The translations under genes were made by a program, and so were the position numbers. Under the pieces are notes generated by a model that saw only the letters and a list, made by a program, of their open reading frames with translations, had not been told where the DNA came from and searched no databases. A stretch of DNA of 64,000 bases from assembly GCA_000703065.1 (NCBI GenBank), contig JNLK01000001.1, positions 992,001 through 1,056,000 on the forward strand, given 5' to 3'. The DNA comes from Lachnospiraceae bacterium AC2029 (GTDB taxonomy: Bacteria; Bacillota; Clostridia; Lachnospirales; Lachnospiraceae). This document shows positions 24,954 through 34,900 of this stretch, piece by piece. Every line of letters begins with the position of its first letter. The first letter of the stretch is position 1.

Positions 24954-26351
24954 TCAATAGTTGACGTGCACAGACTGGTACGCAAGGGCTAAATCATAGA
25001 AGCCTGCGCGTATCAGTCTTTCTTTTGACAGTGCTCTTTTCACCGTTGTCGTATTGACCGTTCTCCAGTAGCCTTTCCGGCTATTCGCCGCCATGCGCGC
25101 AAAGTATTCCGGTATTCCAAGACTGATGAGATGCCGTTTCTTTGTCTTTGGCAGTTTCCACTGCTTCCAGATACACATGCGGATTCGTCGGTACAGCCAT
25201 CCATTGAGATCATCGATCGGGGTTTTCATGCTCGCGATCCCATAGTAGTTCATCCACCCTCTGACATAGACCCTGATCTTTTCCATACTCGGTCTGATGC
25301 TCTGACATCTCCTACGGGAAGAGTATTCACGCAGATGGTCTTTGAACTTCTTCATCGACTTTGGATGAACGCGGACGTAGACCCCTCTGCCATTCCTTCC
25401 CAATGCAAAGCCGAGATACTTAAAATTTCGGATCGCAAACACGCTGACTACACGACTTTTCTCTTGGTTCACTTTTAGTTTCAGCGTCCCTTCGAGATAT
25501 TTCGTACTCGTCTCCAGCAGTCTCTTAGCGGCTCGTTCACTCTTTGCCAGCAAGACGATGTCGTCCGCATAGCGAATACATGGAACTCCCCGTTTCAGAT
25601 ACTCCTGATCGAACTCGTTGAGGTAGACGTTTGCCAGCAACGGGGAGAGATTTCCTCCCTGTGGTGAACCTTCCTCAGTCTCGATGACCACTCCGTTTTC
25701 CATGACCCCGCTTCTGAGGTACCGCTTCACCATCTGTATGACCCTCTCATCCTTGATTTCCTTCCGAAGAAGGTTCACAAGGATTGTGTGGTTCAGGGTG
25801 TCGAAGTATTTCGAGAGATCAAGACTTACCGCATGGGTATAGCCCTGTTCCGCATACTCCTTCACCTTCAGAATGGCTTCTTTGGCACTCCGTCCTGGTC
25901 GGTAGCCGTAGCTTCCGTCCGAAAACAGTGGCTCAAAGATCGGTATCATCTGTTGTGCCATGGCCTGTTGAATGGTACGGTCTATGACGGTGGGTATGCC
26001 AAGCTTACGTACTCCGCCGTCCGGCTTTGGGATCTCCACTCGCTTGACCGGTTTCGGTGTGTATTTTCCACGCCTGATCCTATCTGTTAGCTCATGGTTG
26101 TGTTCCTTCAGCCACTGAAGCGTCTCGTCTATGGTCATCCCGTCGACTCCCGGCGCTCCTTTGTTTGCCTTCACTCTCTTGAAAGCTCTGTTGAGGTTGT
26201 CCTTTTCCAGTATCTTCTCCAAGAGATCCGGCTGTGCACTGTCCCTTTCCTTCCATATCCGGTTGAATGAGCGATGCGCTCTCACATACCCTTTGTGTTC
26301 CGCACTATCTCTTTGTGAGCAGCCTTCATTACTGATGTTTTCTGCATCCAT
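24954..26351 (-). CDS. ltrA: group II intron reverse transcriptase/maturase
   Basis: Intron-encoded protein of 465 residues that reverse transcribes the intron and helps it splice. Reverse transcriptase blocks are all present: VDGM, the basic KPVKRVEIPKPDGG block, YGYRPGRSA, SLDLSKYFD, EGSPQGGNLSPLLAN and the catalytic YADD. The X (maturase) domain follows with RGWMNYYGI. No HNH endonuclease domain is seen at the C-terminus, consistent with introns that target single-stranded or hairpin DNA. The start is ATG 26351, nine bases behind AGGAGG; an upstream in-frame start at 26408 lacks a site. The gene is uninterrupted and probably functional. Confidence 0.93.
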   Translation of the reverse strand: MDAENISNEGCSQRDSAEHKGYVRAHRSFNRIWKERDSAQPDLLEKILEKDNLNRAFKRVKANKGAPGVDGMTIDETLQWLKEHNHELTDRIRRGKYTPKPVKRVEIPKPDGGVRKLGIPTVIDRTIQQAMAQQMIPIFEPLFSDGSYGYRPGRSAKEAILKVKEYAEQGYTHAVSLDLSKYFDTLNHTILVNLLRKEIKDERVIQMVKRYLRSGVMENGVVIETEEGSPQGGNLSPLLANVYLNEFDQEYLKRGVPCIRYADDIVLLAKSERAAKRLLETSTKYLEGTLKLKVNQEKSRVVSVFAIRNFKYLGFALGRNGRGVYVRVHPKSMKKFKDHLREYSSRRRCQSIRPSMEKIRVYVRGWMNYYGIASMKTPIDDLNGWLYRRIRMCIWKQWKLPKTKKRHLISLGIPEYFARMAANSRKGYWRTVNTTTVKRALSKERLIRAGFYDLALAYQSVHVNY

Positions 26352-26791
26352 GTGCGCATTCCTCCTTTCTCGGTCGTATTTAGGACTCCTACTGATTCGG
26401 CCCTTCACCTCTCGGCTACTATGGCCTCTGCTGACTTCTGCGCGCTCAGCATCACCTCTTGATGATGGTTACTCTTTTCAGAGCGTCCCGCGCAGATCTC
26501 CCCGGGTACCACACGTTTCTTTCCCTCCATCCACCTGCCACATTTATCCCACATGATTCCGTGTAGCTATTGGGCTTCGACTTGTGTTGCAGTCTTACCC
26601 TCATGCGTGACCTTATATGTGGTTTCTGTTCGTCAGGCCAGAGGTTTGCCCGTGGTTAGTCTGTTCCCACATCCGGCTTCCTTCAGATTCCACCTCGCGA
26701 TGGACACCCTTGCCTTCGGCTATATCCTTCCCACTACCGGGCGGATTCGGGACTTTCACCCGTTAGAAACGTGCGCCGCCAGGCGCACAAC

Positions 26792-26826
26792 AAAAATGTA
26801 CCGCCGAAGCAGTCTCCGGCGGTACA
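26792..26826 (-). terminator. hisS terminator, used as intron target
   Basis: On the minus strand TGTACCGCCG pairs with CGGCGGTACA and is followed by TTTTTGTT, at which point the intron begins (26788). It lies 48 bases behind the hisS stop codon. Confidence 0.88.
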
Positions 26827-26873
26827 TAAGCTCCTTTGGGCCGAAACCCTCAGGATGACACGATATAATTTTA

Positions 26874-28172
26874 TTATTCCACGTCGCGGTCTGCGAAGAA
26901 TTCCTTCATCTCGGTGTATCCCTCCGCAGCCAGCTGGTCCTTCTGGAACTTCTTGTTCTTCTTCATCATGACCACATTGATCTCCGCACCCTCGCTCCGG
27001 AGTGTCTTTGCCTTTGCAAGTATGGCAGCCAGTTTCTCGCGGGGCATCCCCTTTTCGATCAGGAACGCGGTCTTTCCCGCAGTTCCCGGAACCTTGAAAT
27101 CCCGCTCCAGAAGCAGCATGACGATCCGCTCAAAACCAATGGAGAAGCCACAGGCCGGAGTGGACTGTCCGGTGAAACGGCCGATCATCTCATCATACCG
27201 TCCGCCGCCGCCCACGGAGCCGCCATATTCATCCATGGAGATCTCAAAGATAGGGCCTGTGTAGTAGGACATACCCCGAACCAGTGTAGGATCGAAGGCA
27301 ACCTTAAAGTCCGCTTCCTTCGCTCCCTCCACGCTGTCCATAATGGTACAGAGATCTTCGGTGATCCCTGCCGGCAGCACATCTCCCAGCATTTCCTGCA
27401 GAAGCTTCAGGCCTGCCGTATCTCCGGTCACCTTCCGGAAGAGTTCCAGATACTTATCCACAGTTGTTTCTTCATAGCCGTCAGCGATCAGTTCCTCGCG
27501 TACACCCTCCAGGCCGATCTTGTCCATCTTGTCCAGAGTAATGAAGATGCCGTCATAATCCACGCCCTCCGGCTGCTCCTCGCTCTCCGGACGCTTCGGA
27601 GCGGTAAAGCCCGCATAGTCCACCATGGCACGAAGGATCCTCCGGTCATTGATCCGGATGGTGAACTTCTCAAAATCCAGCTTGCCCAACAGCGTCGTGG
27701 TGGCCAGGATCAGTTCGATCTCGGCGAGGATCGTGGGCTCTCCCAGAATATCGATATCACACTGCATGAACTGGCGGTAGCGTCCGCGCTGCGGACGGTC
27801 GGCACGCCATACATTTCCCATCTGAAGCGCCTTGAAGGGGCTGGGAAGATCGTTTGCATTATTGGAATAGTAACGACAGAGAGGTACGGTCAGGTCATAC
27901 CGGAGGCCTCCGTCCACCAGGTCCGCCTCACTCTGCGCCTCTTCCAGTTTCAGCTTCTCGCCTCGTTTCAGGATCTTGAAGATCAGCTTCTCATTTTCTC
28001 CGCCCTGCTTGGAGGACAGATTCTCTATATGCTCCACACAGGGAGTCTCCATGGATGTAAATCCGAACTTTCTGTAGGTCTCCTTGATCAGACCGATCGC
28101 ATAGTCCCGGATCTCCATCTCACGGGGGAGGATATCCTTCATACCGGTTACCGGTTTCTTCTTCATCGCCAT
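26874..28172 (-). CDS. hisS: histidyl-tRNA synthetase
   Basis: Class II aminoacyl-tRNA synthetase that charges tRNA-His, 432 residues, the usual length. The N-terminus has the GMKDILP motif. Class II motif 2 appears in the CRYYSNNANDLPSPFKALQMGNVWR region, the histidine A motif in GLRYDLTVPL and near VRGMSYYTGPIFE, and motif 3 near GFSIGFERI. The C-terminal anticodon-binding domain is present. ATG 28172 with AAAGGTGATG upstream is preferred over an upstream in-frame extension, which would begin in the previous terminator. It is transcribed alone, with terminators on both sides. I see no T-box leader: the upstream gap is too short and lacks the conserved T-box sequence. Confidence 0.96.
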   Translation of the reverse strand: MAMKKKPVTGMKDILPREMEIRDYAIGLIKETYRKFGFTSMETPCVEHIENLSSKQGGENEKLIFKILKRGEKLKLEEAQSEADLVDGGLRYDLTVPLCRYYSNNANDLPSPFKALQMGNVWRADRPQRGRYRQFMQCDIDILGEPTILAEIELILATTTLLGKLDFEKFTIRINDRRILRAMVDYAGFTAPKRPESEEQPEGVDYDGIFITLDKMDKIGLEGVREELIADGYEETTVDKYLELFRKVTGDTAGLKLLQEMLGDVLPAGITEDLCTIMDSVEGAKEADFKVAFDPTLVRGMSYYTGPIFEISMDEYGGSVGGGGRYDEMIGRFTGQSTPACGFSIGFERIVMLLLERDFKVPGTAGKTAFLIEKGMPREKLAAILAKAKTLRSEGAEINVVMMKKNKKFQKDQLAAEGYTEMKEFFADRDVE

Positions 28173-28231
28173 AATTACATCACCTTTCGTGTCATTTACG
28201 TAAAATCTGCGTTCTACTATACCACCAATCC

Positions 28232-28270
28232 AAAGAAAAAGGAAGACCTCCGCAGATCGCAGAGGCCTTC
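28232..28270 (-). terminator. terminator behind the EPKK-repeat protein gene
   Basis: On the minus strand GAAGGCCTCTGCG pairs with the CGGAGGTCTTC arm and is followed by CTTTTTCTTT. It separates the gene at 28325 from hisS; a TATAGT hexamer immediately downstream (near 28217) could serve hisS. Confidence 0.82.
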
Positions 28271-28324
28271 TCACTGTATCTTTTCTTAATTTGGTTCCGA
28301 AACGCCGTAGACGTTCCGAGGGGG

Positions 28325-29587
28325 TTACGCCCGACGTACATCCTCAACGAGGACTTCCTTTCTTCCTCCGTTTCCTTCGGAAGCTTCGCGGCTTTCGGCA
28401 GCCTCCATAACCTTATCCAGGAAATCCAGGAATCGGTCGATATTTCCGGCCTCCATTCCCTGCAGGGATTCCTTCAGCTGCTCGTATACCGGCTTATCTG
28501 CGGTGAAGCCCTTCTCCTTGATGTAACCACGTGCCAGAGAAAGCATGCCCTTCTCCTTGATCTTGTGGATGCCAACCAGATAAATGAACTGATCCACAAC
28601 CTCCTGGTTGTCCTCGAAGAAACGAGCCAGGGAGTCGATCTCACCGGTCAGGATCACTACATAATCATTTACATCCTCTGCAGAATTCTTGATTACTTCT
28701 ACCAGCTTCTCCGGCTGAACCAGTCCTGCATTTTCGATGATCAGACATCCGCCCTTCAGGCCTGCCAGCTTCTCAAGACCGATCTTGTTCAGCTGCTTCG
28801 CTCTGATCTTCGCGATCTTATCGGACTTGACGAGTTCCATCGAATAGAAGCTTCTCGCGAAATCCTCGCCGACTCTTACGGTACCGAATCCGTTCTTACC
28901 AAGGATCACGATATTCTTCGACATCTCGGGGTGACGAAGGATGGAATTAACCGAAAGGATCACATCGTCCGAAGTGGACGCTATCTTACTATACTTCTTG
29001 AGGTATGTGGCTCTGGAAGGAAGAGCGCCCAACGGCACTTCCTCACCTGTGACCGGATCGGTCACACGACGGACACCCATACCTGCCTGTGCTTCCATCT
29101 CACGGCGAGCCTGTCTCTGCTCCGCCCTCTTTTCTTCTGCTTCACGCTTAGCCGCACGCTCTGCACGACGCTTTGCCTCTGCAGCATATGCCTCCTGCTC
29201 CTTCCGCTCGGATTCACGAACGTAAGCAGCCATATCTTCCTCAGCGGACTTCTTCGGTTCTTCCTTCTTCGGCTCCTGTTTCTTCGGCTCCGCCTTCTTC
29301 GGCTCCGCCTTCTTCGGCTCTGCCTTCTTCGGTTCTTCCTTCTTCGGCTCCGCTTTCTTCGGCTCGGGCTTCGGTTCCTGCTTCTTCGGTTCCTGCTTCT
29401 TCGGTTCCTGCTTCTTCGGTTCTTCCTTCTTCGGTTCCTGCTTCTTCGGTTCAGGTGCCGGTTCTGCCTTCTTCGTTTCCTGTTTCGGTGCCGGCGTCGG
29501 CTCCGGTGTTACAGGCTCCTCGGTTTTATGGAACATTTTAGAGAGCAATTTCTTAATTGCCTGATACGCGGTGCTGAATGGTTTCAT
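28325..29587 (-). CDS. EPKK-repeat protein with degenerate AAA (CbxX/SpoVK-like) domain
   Basis: A 420-residue protein. After a basic N-terminus, residues about 30-115 are a run of some 14 EPKKx pentapeptides, followed by an Arg/Glu/Ala helix (about 115-175). The C-terminal part (about 200-400) has the strand-helix order of CbxX/CfxQ AAA ATPases, including DYVVILTGEIDSLARFFEDN. The P-loop position, however, reads GKNGFGTVRVG, so the Walker Lys-Thr is lost and ATP hydrolysis is doubtful. ATG 29587 follows GGAGGGGG; the in-frame TTG at 29593 is less likely. No signal peptide. The repeat region may be an extended linker binding an acidic partner. Its partner and function are unknown; the AAA relation is moderately sure. 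Confidence 0.62.
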   Translation of the reverse strand: MKPFSTAYQAIKKLLSKMFHKTEEPVTPEPTPAPKQETKKAEPAPEPKKQEPKKEEPKKQEPKKQEPKKQEPKPEPKKAEPKKEEPKKAEPKKAEPKKAEPKKQEPKKEEPKKSAEEDMAAYVRESERKEQEAYAAEAKRRAERAAKREAEEKRAEQRQARREMEAQAGMGVRRVTDPVTGEEVPLGALPSRATYLKKYSKIASTSDDVILSVNSILRHPEMSKNIVILGKNGFGTVRVGEDFARSFYSMELVKSDKIAKIRAKQLNKIGLEKLAGLKGGCLIIENAGLVQPEKLVEVIKNSAEDVNDYVVILTGEIDSLARFFEDNQEVVDQFIYLVGIHKIKEKGMLSLARGYIKEKGFTADKPVYEQLKESLQGMEAGNIDRFLDFLDKVMEAAESREASEGNGGRKEVLVEDVRRA

Positions 29588-29622
29588 ACGCAACCCCCTC
29601 CAAAAATCAATAGTTTAAAACC

Positions 29623-29628
29623 ATTATA
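29623..29628 (-). promoter_or_regulatory. -10 element of the EPKK-repeat gene
   Basis: TATAAT preceded by TTG lies 36 bases before ATG 29587. No convincing -35 hexamer is found in the A/T-rich sequence upstream. The 316-base gap 29588-29903 holds this promoter and the opposite one at 29799, and nothing else that I recognise. Confidence 0.5.
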
Positions 29629-29798
29629 CAACATTTTATTAGATGTTTCGACTAAAAATTTTAATAAAATGTAATTTTTTTTGGCATTATCTACATGTTG
29701 GGGTTTCCGCTTCATGAAAACACCATATCCGCGATTTATGTCACCCAAACAGTCCTTCAGAGAACACAAAAAGCAGCAAAATCATGACATCCCGTGTA

Positions 29799-29827
29799 TT
29801 GAAGACAACCGATGATGGTGGTATACT
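29799..29827 (+). promoter_or_regulatory. promoter of the LacI-sensor diguanylate cyclase gene
   Basis: TTGAAG (29799-29804), a 17-base spacer and TATACT (29822-29827) form a good sigma-A promoter 77 bases before ATG 29904. Confidence 0.68.
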
Positions 29828-29903
29828 TAGGACATAGTCTGTTCGCAGTATCAGAACGGATATAGGGGTTCACATTTCAGGTTAGATTTACACAGGTTAC
29901 AGT

Positions 29904-31859
29904 ATGGTAAACGGGAAGAAGTTAATCGCATTATGTACATCAAGAGTATTTGATCCGCAGGTCCACGGGTATATCAAGGCCCTTACGGAGACGCTGCGGG
30001 CGGATAACTGCGCCCTGATGATCTTTACGATAAATACCGATATCTACTGGGTAGAAGACCTGGATCCTGCAGAGACCCATGTTTACGAGCTGATGCCCTA
30101 CCGGGAGCTGGACTGTATCATCATTATGGATGAGAAGATCAAGAGCCGGAAGGTATCCGAGCGGATCATTTCCCGTGCAAAGCAGGAAAATGTTCCCGTC
30201 GTGGTCGTAGACGGCAGATATGAAGGAACCATTCACGTGAATTTCGATTACGAAGCGGGCTTTGAAGCCATCACCCGGCATGTGATCGAGCACCATCACG
30301 TCAGACGACCTCATATGATGGCCGGTCTTCCAAACAATCCCTTCTCCGACCGGAGAATCGACATTTTCAAAAAGGTTATAAAGGAAAATGGGATCGAATT
30401 CAACGATTCCATGCTTTCCTACGGTGATTTCTGGGCCGACCCGGCCCGTATCGCCATGCGGGAGATCCTGAAGCGGGACGAGCTTCCGGACGCCATCATC
30501 TGCGCCAATGACATTATGGCCATCACGGTAACCGACGAACTTCGGGAAGCAGGGGTCAAAGTCCCGGATCAGGTGATCGTATCGGGCTTCGACGGATACG
30601 ATGAGATCTACTTTGCAGACCCCATCATTTCCACCTGCAGCTGCGACACGGAGCTTCTTGCGGAAGCAACCGGTCAGATCGCACTGAAGCTCGCCCAGGG
30701 GCAGCCGGCCTCCGATGCTTATATAGAACCGGAGCTGCAGGTAAACGCATCCTGCGGATGTCCGCCCCACAGCCGCAGTGTCCGACATTTACGGGAAAGC
30801 TTTAATAACAACAATTTCTACCGTCATCAGGACGATACGCGGATCCTGAACGATATCACTTCCAATATGGAGTGCTGCACGGATGTCTGGTCCATGGCTT
30901 CCGCCATCCATGATCATAAGACCAAGAAGCACCTTCTTGTTGTGGACCGAAATATCTTCAACATGGAAGAGAATTACTTCATGGCTGACAGTTCCGCCTC
31001 TAAGGTACCGGATTACCACATGATCTACGATGCGGACTATGCGGAGGAACACAGATTTGACCGGATCCCCCTGGACCCGGATCTCTTCAATGATCCCACC
31101 GTGAACACGGAGACCAACGTTCTGTCCGGAAATTTCCGGAACCGGATCATCGAGCTGCTGAACATCGACTATCCTCTGGTGTTCAACTCCGTGAACTATA
31201 TGAACCGTCCCTACGGTTTTGTATGCGCCTACTATGAGGATTTCGTCATCACGGACTATGCACGGACCACCATCGTGACCAACGCTCTCGGCATGGGTGT
31301 GGGAGGCTTCGTCAATCTGCAGTATCAGAGATACCTTCTGCAGAAAATGGATGACATGTACAAGCATGATGCACTGACCGGTCTATACAACCGTCTCGGT
31401 TTCCAGAAGGTCTATGCGGAAAGGATTCAGAAGGACGATTATCAGGGGATCTCCATCACGATCATCATGTCCGACCTGGACGGCCTGAAGTATATCAATG
31501 ACAACTTCGGTCACGCTGACGGGGATCACTCCATTGCAGCCGTGGCAGAAGCTCTGAAACGTGCCGTTCCGGAAAATGCGCTCTCCGCCCGTTTCGGCGG
31601 GGACGAGCTCTTCTCGGTCATCTTCGGTGAATGTGATCCGGATTCCATCATCCGAAAGATCGACGAGTATCTGGAGCGTTATAACGCAGAGCAGAAGCTG
31701 CCCTACACGGTTACCACCAGCTGCGGCTTCAATACCACGACCCTCACTCCTGAGGTCAACATTCTGAAGATGCTGAAGCTGGCCGACGAACGGATGTACA
31801 TAGTGAAGCGTGCCAAGAGAGATATATGGCATGGTTACGGCCCCGGCAAAACGCAATGA
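29904..31859 (+). CDS. diguanylate cyclase with LacI-type ligand-binding sensor
   Basis: Makes cyclic-di-GMP in response to a small ligand. Residues 1-290 match the periplasmic-binding-like domain of LacI/GalR repressors (AIICANDIMAI, VSGFDGY), but the DNA-binding helix-turn-helix is absent and there is no signal peptide, so sensing is cytoplasmic. A middle region (about 300-460) may be a GAF-like fold. The GGDEF domain starts with DALTGLYNR near 492 and has RFGGDEL near 566, with the metal and nucleotide residues retained. The fourth position is E and the fifth L, which is usually tolerated. The gene is convergent with 31983, whose product has the same sensor on a phosphodiesterase. The ribosome binding site is weak. 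Confidence 0.85.
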   Translation: MVNGKKLIALCTSRVFDPQVHGYIKALTETLRADNCALMIFTINTDIYWVEDLDPAETHVYELMPYRELDCIIIMDEKIKSRKVSERIISRAKQENVPVVVVDGRYEGTIHVNFDYEAGFEAITRHVIEHHHVRRPHMMAGLPNNPFSDRRIDIFKKVIKENGIEFNDSMLSYGDFWADPARIAMREILKRDELPDAIICANDIMAITVTDELREAGVKVPDQVIVSGFDGYDEIYFADPIISTCSCDTELLAEATGQIALKLAQGQPASDAYIEPELQVNASCGCPPHSRSVRHLRESFNNNNFYRHQDDTRILNDITSNMECCTDVWSMASAIHDHKTKKHLLVVDRNIFNMEENYFMADSSASKVPDYHMIYDADYAEEHRFDRIPLDPDLFNDPTVNTETNVLSGNFRNRIIELLNIDYPLVFNSVNYMNRPYGFVCAYYEDFVITDYARTTIVTNALGMGVGGFVNLQYQRYLLQKMDDMYKHDALTGLYNRLGFQKVYAERIQKDDYQGISITIIMSDLDGLKYINDNFGHADGDHSIAAVAEALKRAVPENALSARFGGDELFSVIFGECDPDSIIRKIDEYLERYNAEQKLPYTVTTSCGFNTTTLTPEVNILKMLKLADERMYIVKRAKRDIWHGYGPGKTQ

Positions 31860-31930
31860 GGATCGTCTTTAAACCCGTAAGCATTAAAAGGAGCCAACCG
31901 TAACCGGCTTTATGACTCATTCAGATAACA

Positions 31931-31978
31931 GAAGGAACCCCGCCCGCAACCCTTATGGGTTGTGGGCGGGGTTCCTTC
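31931..31978. terminator. bidirectional terminator between convergent genes
   Basis: A 22-base inverted repeat with one G-T pair around the loop TTAT (GAAGGAACCCCGCCC in the left arm) lies between the converging stops at 31859 and 31983. Confidence 0.82.
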
Positions 31979-31982
31979 TCTG

Positions 31983-34900
31983 TCAGTCCATGTTGTATGA
32001 TTCTCCGTTGATGATAATTTTGGCCCGTCCGTAGTTGTCCCTGATCTTTTCGGCAGGCGCATTCGTAATCTTTCCGCTGTCCGAAGTAAGATCTATGGTC
32101 GCATCCACACTGCTGAATTCCAGCTCCGTATCCTCATTGAAGCCTCCGTAAACCATGGCCTGTCGCCCGATCCCTTTATAGTTGAATCCGGCAAAGCTCA
32201 TACGTAATCGTGTGGCACCTGACAGACTTCCGACCGCAGTCTGATAATCCGAACGGATATCAAACTGAAGTGCCAGATCATTCACCTCCACTTCCGCCAG
32301 GTCTCCGTCCACCGTTCCGATGGCTGCGATGGTCTTACCGCTTCCCACGCATCGGATCAGGGATCGCCAGATCCTCACACGGCTGCTGTTTTCCAGGTTT
32401 CCGATGTAGACTCCTTTATAGAAGTTATTCTCCATATAGAGATCACAGTCATGGAGTTCCAGGGGGTGGTCGCCCTTCAGGGAACCAATACCGACGCCCT
32501 CGTCACCGGAAAGCCGGAGCACATATTTTCCTTTACAGATATGAATATCTCCTCCCAGACCGGAACCGATGCCGATGATGGTCTGGCCCTTGGATTCGAT
32601 TTGAATCTCTCCGTCCTGATAAAAGTCCAGCACCCCGTGTTCCTTGTCAACAGAATTTCCGATGGCATAGCTGTCGGAGCCGGTCAGGAATATCTTCAGA
32701 TTCCCGTCCCCCTCAACGGTCAGCTTTGCCCCCTTCGGAACCTTGATCCCGCCGCCCTTCAGGTTGTTCTCTCCCTCGATCACCAGCGTCATCTTCGAAT
32801 CCTCCGCCATATGGATGCAGGGACGCTTCTTACGGTTGGAAAGGCACACATTTTCCAGAGTGACTCTTCCGTCATAGCCCTCCAGTACCTCGATATGGAT
32901 CTTCGTATCGGAATTCGGAGTTCCGGCGATGGTGATATCCCGGAAGGTTGCATCCTTTGCTCCGATCACGATGGTGGTCTTGTTCTCTTTGATCAGCTGA
33001 TTCAGGGATACACGACTGGTGGTTCCCGCAATATAGGTCAGATCACTGGTTCCGTCCTCCATCTCCTGATGGAACCTGCTGATCTCCATCCGGACATTGC
33101 TGTCCACGGCTTCCAGAAGCTCCTCTGACGGCCGTGCCACATAATACCCCTGTATCAGATCCGCACCCAGCCGGATGACCGTGCTCAGCTCTTCCACAGT
33201 CTCCACGCCCTCTGCCAGCGCCTTGATCCCGTTCGCATGGCAGAAATCGATGATCTCTCTTACAAAATGCTGTTTCTGGGCACTGTTCTGGATCTCGGAC
33301 ACCAGAGAACGGTCGATCTTTACGATATCCGGCATGTAGCGAAGCAGGTTGCTGACGTTGGAATATCCCGTGCCGTAATCATCAACGGCAAGACCGATCC
33401 CCAGCCTGCGATACTGTTGTTTTACGGATTCCAGTTCCTCATCCGAAAGCTCCGCCTGTTCCGTCAGCTCCACCACTGCGGTCCCGGTATTGGCGGAAAG
33501 CAGACTCTCAATCCTGGAATAGTCCTTATAGTCCAGTTTACAGCCCGGAATACTGTTGATGAAGACCTTTCGCTTCCCGAAAATGTCGCTTCGTTCGTCC
33601 ACGATCTTCAACACGTTGCAGAAGGTCGCCTTCTCCACATCCGAAAGCCGCCCAAGAAGATCCGCATAATGCAGGATACTGAGAGGCGGGATCTTCTTAT
33701 CCGTTGCCGAACGCATCAGAGCCTCGTAGGAGTAGATATGACCGTCCACTGCAGATACGATGGGCTGGAAATGATACATCAGAAGATTTTCATCCAGCAT
33801 CCGGCTGACTTCCTGCATTTCCTCACGTTCCAGCTTCGTCAGGCCGGCCAGCACACCCGTCAGCGGACCCATTTCCACGGATGCCGCTGAACGGACAGGA
33901 TACTTCACCGCACGTTCCTTCTCCACCTGCTGGATCACGCAGAAACGACGGAAGGACTCCAGGCCGCGCATTACCGAAGTAAGCCAAAGCCGGGTGACCT
34001 CCTCATATACGGCCACCTCCGGATCATAGCCCAAAATGGCATATCCGAAGGACCGTTCCTCGAAGAAGAGCGGCGTGATGATCACACCCTCCGGCCTGCC
34101 GTCCGGCTCCTGCGGGAACAGCTGCTCCGTATCGAACACGCGCTCCGTTCCCACGCGGCACCGGCTGGGATCCTCGGAATCATAGGAAAGCACATCCACC
34201 ATCCACGCGGGATATCCCTCCTTCAGGAAGGAATCCTTTACGATCTCCTCCGGATTCAGCCAGCAGACATCCAGGCAGATGTCCAGCCGCCTCACACCGC
34301 GAAGGTAGAAAATGGACTCATAGACCGTACGGAAAAACTCCTCCAGCGAAGTGGCACACAGGAGATCCTCCGCCAGGAAATTGTGCACGGATTCATACCC
34401 TTCTTCAGAATCGTCGGTCCTCCAGATTTCCCTGCGGGTGTTCTCACCCTCTTTCTTCGGGCAGCATCCGCAGCTTTCTCCCAGGAAAAGAATTCCTTCC
34501 GTATGAGGCTCGGGGATCTCCTTCCCCTCCATCACACACATCAGCGCTTCCACGGCAAAACCGCCGTAGTACTCTGCCGGAACATAGGTGGAGGTCAGCA
34601 CCTTCGGGCTGGTCTGTCCCTCCTCCGAGGTTCCATAGCCCGCCAGGGCTATATCCTCCGGCACCTTTACTCCGTGCTTCTCCAGCCCCTCCGCAAAGCC
34701 GATGGCCATACAGTCATTTGCGCAGATGATCGCCTCCGGCATATTCTCCGGATCACGAAGCATCACCTCGGCACAGTTTGTCCCGCTGGTATACCAGAAA
34801 TCACCGTAGTAGATCCTCTTCTGATCCACGGCAAGTCCATGAGCCTCCATGGCATCCTTATAAGCCATGAGCCTCCGTTTTGAATGCATATGGTTCTTAC

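Larger units (their letters stand above)
24883..26788 (-). mobile_element. group II intron, complete, inserted behind the hisS terminator
   Basis: The 5' boundary is set at 26788 by GTGCGCC on the minus strand, followed by the conserved domain I start that includes GGGTGAAAGTCCCG. The 3' boundary is set at 24883 by ACTCGAT behind domains V and VI. Length is 1906 bases. The open reading frame sits in domain IV. The 5' exon is the stem and T-tract of the hisS terminator, the target type of IIC introns. The element looks intact, with uninterrupted maturase, domain V and both termini. Boundaries are from motif reading and may be off by a base or two. Confidence 0.85.

Noticed and set aside
28173-28324. 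T-box leader for hisS
   Set aside because: The gap is only about 150 bases, half of it a terminator for the previous gene, and the conserved T-box sequence is absent.
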